A stretch of DNA of 64,000 nt from Salipaludibacillus agaradhaerens (lineage in GTDB: Bacteria; Bacillota; Bacilli; Bacillales; Salisediminibacteriaceae): the NCBI RefSeq assembly GCF_002019735.1, contig NZ_KV917378.1, positions 987,869 to 1,051,868 on the forward strand. Direction: 5' to 3'. The notes under the pieces are model-generated. The model was not told the origin of the DNA, did not search any database, and worked only from the letters and a program-made list of their open reading frames with translations. Both the position numbers and the translations under genes were made by a program. This document shows positions 58,820 through 64,000 of the stretch, piece after piece (position 1 is the stretch's first letter; each line of letters begins with the position of its first letter).

Positions 58820-59548
58820 TTATTTTTTTGCTTTTATAAAAACCCGCTCATCATCTGTTCTCAATGGTCGAGTACCGAAGTCACCACTTACTTCTATATG
58901 TGAATATCCAGCTTCTTCTAGCCAAGATACGTATGATGCAACAGGATAGGTTCGCTGAAAGTGTTCCTCTTCTTTCCTCTCATACAGTCCATTGTTTGTT
59001 TTCACAAAGAATGTGAGAGAATGCCTTACTGAAAGAGGCTCTTCTTCCCTGTCACAAAACCACATATATGACACATGTTCATCATCAACCCCATAGAGCT
59101 GATTGTTAAAGTAGTGTTCAAATTTGAATGGTGTATGTGCGTCAAACAACAAAACACCATCCTGTTTCAGCACGTTATAAATTGTATTAAATGTTCGTTT
59201 CACTTCTTCTTCATTATGAAGATAATTAATGCCATCACAAAATAAAGTCACACCATCCATTTCTGAAAAGCCTTCTAAAGAACGCATATCTTGTAAAAAG
59301 AACGGCGCAGCAACGTGACTTTTTCGAGATTTTTCTTCTGCTATAGCCAGCATTTCTCCTGAAATATCTGTTCCACTGACTCGAAACCCTTTTTGTGCCA
59401 ACATGAGCGTAAATGTGCCAGTGCCACAGGCAACATCAAGAATTGTCCCCTCTGCAGTCAGATGATTTTCCGCATATGAAATCCATTTAGCATACGGAGC
59501 ATCTTCCATTAAGCGATCATATAATGATGCAAAATGAGCGTATGTCAT
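58820..59548 (-). CDS. yqeM: SAM-dependent methyltransferase YqeM
   Basis: A 242-residue class I methyltransferase with the SAM motif TILDVACGTGTFTLMLAQ (about 34-51), GTDISGEMLAIA and LFCDGINYL. The substrate is unknown. It lies at the end of the yqeG-yqeH-aroE-yhbY-nadD-yqeK-rsfS cluster, about 30 bases after rsfS. Confidence 0.92.
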   Translation of the reverse strand: MTYAHFASLYDRLMEDAPYAKWISYAENHLTAEGTILDVACGTGTFTLMLAQKGFRVSGTDISGEMLAIAEEKSRKSHVAAPFFLQDMRSLEGFSEMDGVTLFCDGINYLHNEEEVKRTFNTIYNVLKQDGVLLFDAHTPFKFEHYFNNQLYGVDDEHVSYMWFCDREEEPLSVRHSLTFFVKTNNGLYERKEEEHFQRTYPVASYVSWLEEAGYSHIEVSGDFGTRPLRTDDERVFIKAKK

Positions 59549-59577
59549 AGTTAAAGCGTCCCTTTCTTATCTATGCA

Positions 59578-59934
59578 CTAAGCTTGAATAATACTCTCCA
59601 ATTCAATTGTTTGTGCATCTCCCCAAAGTTTTTCTAAATTATAATACGTTCGTTCATCTTTGTGGAACACATGAACGATCACATCATTTAAATCAATTAA
59701 AACCCATCTCGCTTCTTCTAGTCCTTCTAAACGTTTCACATCTAGGCCTGCTATATTAGCTCTATCCTTCACTTCTCTTGAAATGGCTTCAACTTGGACT
59801 TCTGAATTACCGTGGCAAATAACAAAATAGTCGGCAACAAGCGATACCCCTCTCATATCAAGCGCTGTAATGGCATACGCTTTTTTATCATCTACTGCTT
59901 TTACCGCTAGGTCCAACTTATCTTTAGATTGCAT
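59578..59934 (-). CDS. rsfS: Ribosomal silencing factor RsfS
   Basis: A 118-residue protein (YqeL) that binds L14 and prevents subunit joining. The family signatures are DYFVICHGNSEVQVEAISREV, GLEEARWVLIDLNDVIVHVF and YNLEKLWGDA. ATG 59934 lies eight bases after GGAGGGTGA, which also contains the yqeK stop. A GTG four codons earlier is discarded. Confidence 0.96.
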   Translation of the reverse strand: MQSKDKLDLAVKAVDDKKAYAITALDMRGVSLVADYFVICHGNSEVQVEAISREVKDRANIAGLDVKRLEGLEEARWVLIDLNDVIVHVFHKDERTYYNLEKLWGDAQTIELESIIQA

Positions 59935-59935
59935 A

Positions 59936-60520
59936 TTATCTTTCACCCTCCATACTACTTATTTTAAGCGCAAAATCATTGTACGCTTTAAATGTCTCTG
60001 GATAAACAGGAACGCCTTTATTTGTCAAATAACAGATTGTATGGATTAAACATTCTAAACAAGCTTTATCCAAATCTTGCGCCGCTGTTATTCTTACTTT
60101 TTCAGCTGCCTCAAACGTTCTTCCTGGCTCTATAAAATCAGCTAGGAAAACGATTTTATCCTCAATAGTCATGTTTTCTCTTCCAGTAGTATGCCAACAT
60201 ATAGCTGACAATACCGCCTCGTCCTTTACCCCTAATTCTTCTTTAACGTAATGAGCGCCAACAAACGCATGCAATAGTTCATCTCCGTAAAGTAACACAT
60301 CATCAGGAATAGTGCCGTTAGCTTGCACACTATTCTTCATCTCTTCTAATGGACGATGCTTAGCGTAGTCATGCAAAATAGCAGCTAATCTAATGACATC
60401 TTTGTCTCCACCATATTTATCTGCCAATTGTGTGGCCGTTTCAACAACCCTTTCAGTGTGTGAAAATCTTTGTGGCTTTAACGCTCGCTTTACTACTACT
60501 AAAGCATCTGCTTCATTCAT
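59936..60520 (-). CDS. yqeK: HD-domain Ap4A hydrolase YqeK
   Basis: A 194-residue HD-domain metal hydrolase. The metal residues are in HTERVVETATQLADKYGG and ILHDYAKHRPLEEMK (HD), with GHY-type helices (HAFVGAHYV) and ICWHTTGRENM. The family cleaves diadenosine tetraphosphate symmetrically. It overlaps nadD by eight bases and is followed by rsfS. Confidence 0.95.
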   Translation of the reverse strand: MNEADALVVVKRALKPQRFSHTERVVETATQLADKYGGDKDVIRLAAILHDYAKHRPLEEMKNSVQANGTIPDDVLLYGDELLHAFVGAHYVKEELGVKDEAVLSAICWHTTGRENMTIEDKIVFLADFIEPGRTFEAAEKVRITAAQDLDKACLECLIHTICYLTNKGVPVYPETFKAYNDFALKISSMEGER

Positions 60521-61088
60521 ATAAACGATACTCCCTTATATAATCATAAACGGCATCTGTTAACAAAAAGCGATTTAATGCCCCAATTTTAATTTTGTGC
60601 CTAATTTCTGTTGATGACACGTCCAACTTAATATTGTTTATAATGGTAAGCTCTCGAAATGATGTTGGATGAGTGGGCCGATAACCAGGCCTGGCCACTA
60701 CAATAAATGGCAGTAATTCACTTAATTCCTCATACTTATACCACTTATGGAAATTCTCTAAACTGTCGCCACCCATTATAAAAGAAAACTGAATAGTTGG
60801 CATCTCTTCCATCAAAGCTTTCACCGTATCTGTTGTATAAGATGGGCAAGGGCGTTCCATTTCAAATGTACATAGACGAAAGGAAGGATGGCAATCTACC
60901 ATTTTTTTCACAAGATCAAGTCGATTTTCTTCTGAAGTAGCTGAGTTAATCTCTTTGTGGGGTGGAAAAGGGTTAGGCATCCACCAGATTTCGTCTAGGG
61001 ATTTTTCTAACCTTGCTTCTTCGGCCATCACTAAGTGTCCTATATGAGGCGGATCGAACGTTCCTCCTAATAAGCCTACTTTTTTCAC
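60513..61088 (-). CDS. nadD: Nicotinate-nucleotide adenylyltransferase
   Basis: A 191-residue enzyme of NAD synthesis, making NaAD from NaMN and ATP. The nucleotidyl-transferase motif is GGTFDPPHIGHL at the N-terminus, and the second motif SSTEIRHKI. GTG 61088 is six bases from GGGGG and matches the family start; the ATG two codons earlier abuts the GGGGG. Cotranscribed with yhbY and yqeK. Confidence 0.96.
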   Translation of the reverse strand: MKKVGLLGGTFDPPHIGHLVMAEEARLEKSLDEIWWMPNPFPPHKEINSATSEENRLDLVKKMVDCHPSFRLCTFEMERPCPSYTTDTVKALMEEMPTIQFSFIMGGDSLENFHKWYKYEELSELLPFIVVARPGYRPTHPTSFRELTIINNIKLDVSSTEIRHKIKIGALNRFLLTDAVYDYIREYRLYE

Positions 61089-61104
61089 AGTCATCCCCCG
61101 TTAC

Positions 61105-61395
61105 TTAAGGCAGAATAATTGTTTTATTCTCACTAGATTCTTTATAAAAAACGAGTGTATTACCAATAATTTGAACGATTTCCGCTTGCGTCCCCTTGGA
61201 TATAAAGTGGGCAACTTCCTCTTTATTTTCCACACAGTTTTGTAAAATGCTCACTTTTATAAGTTCCCTAGCTTCTAAGGCGTCATCCACCTGTTTAATT
61301 AGATTTTCATTGACTCCGCCTTTTCCAACTTGCAAAATCGGCTTAATATGATGAGCTTTACTGCGGAGATAACGCTTTTGTTTACCAGTTAGCAT
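61105..61395 (-). CDS. yhbY: Ribosome assembly RNA-binding protein YhbY
   Basis: A 96-residue CRM-domain RNA-binding protein (YqeI) associated with the large ribosomal subunit. The CRM signature is LTGKQKRYLRSKAHHIKPILQVGKGGV. ATG 61395 after AGGAGG is chosen; the 23-codon upstream extension is discarded. It overlaps the end of aroE by seven bases. Confidence 0.95.
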   Translation of the reverse strand: MLTGKQKRYLRSKAHHIKPILQVGKGGVNENLIKQVDDALEARELIKVSILQNCVENKEEVAHFISKGTQAEIVQIIGNTLVFYKESSENKTIILP

Positions 61396-62231
61396 GAATT
61401 TCCTCCTAATTTTTCTAATACTTTTGCCTTCATAATTTCTTTTGGAGCAGATTTTCCCGTCCACTTTTCAAATGCAAGGGCACCTTGATTAACAAACATA
61501 TCCAAACCGTTTTGAATAATGGCCCCTTTGTTTTCTGCCTCTTGTAACCACCGTGTTTTAGCTGGTGTATAAATAAGGTCACTCACAATCGCACCTTGAG
61601 ATAATGTTTCCAATGATAAGGGCATACGATCTATATCAGGTGCCATTCCAATTGAGGTTGTATTGATAATTAAATCAAATCCTGGCAGCTCTGCTTGAGC
61701 ACGTCCAAGTGACAAAACAGCCGCTTCTGTCAACCTGCTACAATCATCAGCTAAATGACGCCCTTTACTCTCAGTGCGATTCGTTATACACATTTCTCTT
61801 ATCCCATATTTAGCTAAAGTGAGAGAGACGCCTCTTGCAGCGCCACCAGCACCTATGATCAATACCCTCATTTCGGCAAAATCTTTCGTTAATACAGGGA
61901 GCAAGCCATGAACATATCCTTCTCCGTCAGTATTGTAACCAATAAGTCTACCTTCGACATTCACCACAGTATTCACTGCGCCAATTTCCTCAGCTAATGG
62001 GTCAATCTCATCCAAGTAAGGAATAATCGACACTTTGTGAGGAATAGTAACATTTATTCCTCGTATCCCTAAAGCACGAATCCCATTAACAGCTTCTTTT
62101 AAATCTTTCTCTTCCACATGGAAAGCGTGATAGTCAGCGTTAATCGATAGTTCTTCATACGCCGCTTTATGCATAACAGGTGAAAGACTGTGGCTGACAG
62201 GACAGCCAATAACCCCATATAGTTGTTTCAA
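61389..62231 (-). CDS. aroE: Shikimate dehydrogenase
   Basis: A 280-residue NADPH enzyme reducing 3-dehydroshikimate to shikimate. The substrate residues are in HSLSPVMHKAAY and NVTIPHK (catalytic Lys). The cofactor fold reads VLIIGAGGAARGVSL, then TNRTESK, and the end contains GLDMFVNQGALAFE. The TTG start is eight bases after GGAGGA. It is embedded in the yqeH-yhbY cluster. Confidence 0.97.
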   Translation of the reverse strand: MKQLYGVIGCPVSHSLSPVMHKAAYEELSINADYHAFHVEEKDLKEAVNGIRALGIRGINVTIPHKVSIIPYLDEIDPLAEEIGAVNTVVNVEGRLIGYNTDGEGYVHGLLPVLTKDFAEMRVLIIGAGGAARGVSLTLAKYGIREMCITNRTESKGRHLADDCSRLTEAAVLSLGRAQAELPGFDLIINTTSIGMAPDIDRMPLSLETLSQGAIVSDLIYTPAKTRWLQEAENKGAIIQNGLDMFVNQGALAFEKWTGKSAPKEIMKAKVLEKLGGNSC

Positions 62232-62261
62232 TTAAGATTCCTCCTCTGCCCATCAGCTCAC

Positions 62262-63380
62262 TTAAAAAATAGCCGGACGCATACTCACTGCAACCCCTTT
62301 AGGGGCATGCGTTCTAACACTACTACCACTCCCACTAATAGTTACCCAGCCTAGTCCTGAGAAAACGAGATCCATTTTACCATTAGGCACTTTCCAATCT
62401 TTCCCTACCAATGGTGGAAACTCTTCTTTATTTTTTTCAAAAGGTGGAGATAATAACTCACCTAAATGGTTCTCATAAAGACTGTCTGCTTTTTCAGTTT
62501 TTGTTCGATGAATTATTAACTCGTTTGATATGTAAACAATGAGCGATTGAGGTTCACCACTGACAAAGTCAACACGCCCCATTCCCCCAAAAAATAGCGT
62601 TTGTCCTGGATTAAGTTGAAAAACTTTCGGTTTAATTTCTTTACTAGGTGAAACCATTTTCAACTCATTTTTATCAAGCAAATGCGCTACTTGATGATGA
62701 TTAATAATCCCAGGAGTGTCATACAAAAATGAACCATCATCTAAAGGAATATCAATCATATCTAACGTAGTGCCCGGAATATTAGAAGTTGTAATAAGCA
62801 TCTCGTCTTCCGCACCAAATTCTTTTAATACTCTGTTAATGAAAGTTGACTTACCTGTATTGGTACATCCAACAATATAAACATCTTTCCCTTGACGTTC
62901 TTGGTCAATTAAATTTGCTACCTCCATAATAGCCTCACCTGTTTTCGCACTCATTAAATGGACATTAGCAGGTTTTAGCCCATACTCTTTTGCCGCTTTT
63001 TTCATCCACTGAATGACTTTAGAATGTTTCACTGATTTAGGTAACAAATCAGCTTTGTTACCGATGAGAAGGACTGGATTTTTACCGGAAAAGCGATGAA
63101 GTCCAGGTAGCCAACTTCCGTCAAAATCAAAGATATCTACTATCTTAACAATTAATGCTTCTTTTTGCCCTAGCTCTGTTAATATTTTTAGAAAATCGTC
63201 ATCCGTTAACGGTACATCTTGCACGTCATTGTAGTGTTTCAAGCGGAAGCAGCGCTGACAAATAATCACATCTCTTTTCAATGCAGATGGCGGAGCATAT
63301 CCTAGGCCTTCCTTATTATTTGTCTGTATCTTAACACCACAGCCTGAACAAATCAGTTCTTCTCGTCTGAATTCTCCCAT
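62262..63380 (-). CDS. yqeH: Ribosome biogenesis GTPase YqeH
   Basis: A 372-residue circularly permuted GTPase needed for 30S assembly. The N-terminal zinc finger uses Cys11, Cys14, Cys41 and Cys44. G motifs appear in permuted order: NKADL (G4), then GCTNTGKSTF (G1) and DTPGI (G3), followed by a C-terminal RNA-binding domain. ATG 63380 overlaps the yqeG stop by about 28 bases. Confidence 0.97.
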   Translation of the reverse strand: MGEFRREELICSGCGVKIQTNNKEGLGYAPPSALKRDVIICQRCFRLKHYNDVQDVPLTDDDFLKILTELGQKEALIVKIVDIFDFDGSWLPGLHRFSGKNPVLLIGNKADLLPKSVKHSKVIQWMKKAAKEYGLKPANVHLMSAKTGEAIMEVANLIDQERQGKDVYIVGCTNTGKSTFINRVLKEFGAEDEMLITTSNIPGTTLDMIDIPLDDGSFLYDTPGIINHHQVAHLLDKNELKMVSPSKEIKPKVFQLNPGQTLFFGGMGRVDFVSGEPQSLIVYISNELIIHRTKTEKADSLYENHLGELLSPPFEKNKEEFPPLVGKDWKVPNGKMDLVFSGLGWVTISGSGSSVRTHAPKGVAVSMRPAIF

Positions 63381-63883
63381 TCGATCAACCCCCTTTTTTT
63401 CATTGTATGAAATACACGCCTTTCAATACGGCGATTAAATTTTGTTAGAAAGCCATCTGTTTGGGCCACAGGAACAACTAATATGGTTTGGAATCCTGCG
63501 CGATTCCCACCCAGAATATCAGTTAAAAGCTGATCTCCAATCACGACTGTCTCTTCTCTTTTTAAGTTCATTAATTTGCAAGCCGTTTTAAATGCTTTAC
63601 TTAGAGGCTTTCGAGCACTGTGAATAAATGTAATCTTGTGTGGATCAGCAAAGTGTTTAACACGCTTTTCATTATTATTTGACACAATGACAATCTGAAA
63701 GCCTTGCGCTCTTAAAAGGTCAAACCACTCAATGAGCCTTTCTGTAGCATCAGCTCTGTCCCATTCCACTAATGTATTATCAAGATCAGTTATGATCCCT
63801 TTTACCCCTTGTTCCTTAAGCTGTTCAACAGAAATCTCGAACACCGATTTAACGTACTGGTCTGGAATAAATTGTTTTAACAC
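63353..63883 (-). CDS. yqeG: YqeG-family HAD phosphatase
   Basis: A 176-residue HAD-IIIA phosphatase. The catalytic Asp pair is in DLDNTLVEWD (33-42), the second motif IVSNNNE and the third VIGDQLLTDILGGNRAG. The substrate is not established. GTG 63883 is seven bases after AGGAGG. It is first in the yqeG-yqeH-aroE-yhbY-nadD-yqeK-rsfS-yqeM operon. Confidence 0.95.
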   Translation of the reverse strand: MLKQFIPDQYVKSVFEISVEQLKEQGVKGIITDLDNTLVEWDRADATERLIEWFDLLRAQGFQIVIVSNNNEKRVKHFADPHKITFIHSARKPLSKAFKTACKLMNLKREETVVIGDQLLTDILGGNRAGFQTILVVPVAQTDGFLTKFNRRIERRVFHTMKKRGLIEWENSDEKN

Positions 63884-63934
63884 TCATATGCCTCCTAGTT
63901 TATCGACAAATTAGCCATACAGTTGTTCTTGTCT

Positions 63935-63964
63935 ATAATACCTGTATTCAAACGTTAATTTCAA
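63935..63964 (-). promoter_or_regulatory. SigA-type promoter of the yqeG operon
   Basis: TTGAAA (63959-63964), 18 bases, TATTAT (63935-63940); about 50 bases ahead of the yqeG start. Confidence 0.65.
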
Positions 63965-64000
63965 ACAGAATAAAAAAAACGAAAAATAATTTTCGACAAT

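Overview
The window is a chromosomal, largely housekeeping segment of a low-GC Firmicute of the family Bacillaceae. Sporulation genes (spoIIP, gpr, yqfC, yqfD), late competence genes (comEA, comEB, comEC, comER), AGGAGG-type ribosome binding sites, frequent TTG/GTG starts, a T-box and a CIRCE element all point there, and gene order follows the yqeG-yqfT region of Bacillus subtilis almost gene for gene. Strongly acidic extracytoplasmic and linker segments (CccA, GrpE, ComEA, SpoIIP) suggest, without proving, an alkaliphilic or haloalkaliphilic species. No CRISPR array, prophage, insertion sequence, rRNA or tRNA gene was seen.

Layout. 1-2.1 kb: a metal ABC transporter (permease cut by the window edge, plus ATPase) behind a clear promoter and a palindrome that looks like an MntR operator. 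2.4-9.2 kb: an orphan PAS-like sensor kinase, yqfT, nfo, cshB, yqfQ, a CarD-domain regulator and ispH. 9.3-17.2 kb: yqfO-trmK, cccA, a phosphodiesterase, a membrane protein, sigA-dnaG-yqxD. 18-25.4 kb: ppsR(yqfL)-ccpN, T-box-controlled glyQS, recO-yqzL-era-cdd. 25.4-31.2 kb: dgkA-ybeY-pgpH-phoH-yqfD-yqfC. 31.5-34.5 kb: a sigma-W-type promoter drives yqeZ(nfeD)-floA and an anchored hypothetical protein. 34.8-38.7 kb: rpsU-yqeY, yqeW, mtaB. 38.7-45.4 kb: the hrcA-grpE-dnaK-dnaJ-prmA-rsmE-mtaB heat-shock/modification cluster with CIRCE. 45.5-52.2 kb: lepA-hemW, gpr-spoIIP-yqxA, rpsT. 52.4-58.8 kb: holA, yqzM, the comE genes and comER. 58.8-63.9 kb: the yqeG-yqeH-aroE-yhbY-nadD-yqeK-rsfS-yqeM operon.

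How the genes work together. The window brings together replication and transcription initiation (DnaG, SigA, HolA), translation and ribosome assembly (S20, S21, Era, YqeH, RsfS, LepA, PrmA, RsmE, GlyRS), protein folding (DnaK system), DNA uptake, and sporulation/germination. Nearly all genes lie on the minus strand; the plus-strand exceptions are yqfT, yqfQ, carD, ispH, yqeW, rpsT, yqzM, comER and one doubtful small reading frame.

The least explained material lies between genes: a dispersed repeat of about 150 bp with two potential hairpins (three copies plus a fragment, with compensatory stem changes), a hairpin that would hide the spoIIP ribosome binding site, a structured leader in front of the Mn transporter, and an 800-base spacer beside ppsR containing a decayed Bacillus-type repeat. 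I found no unmistakable new multi-gene system.
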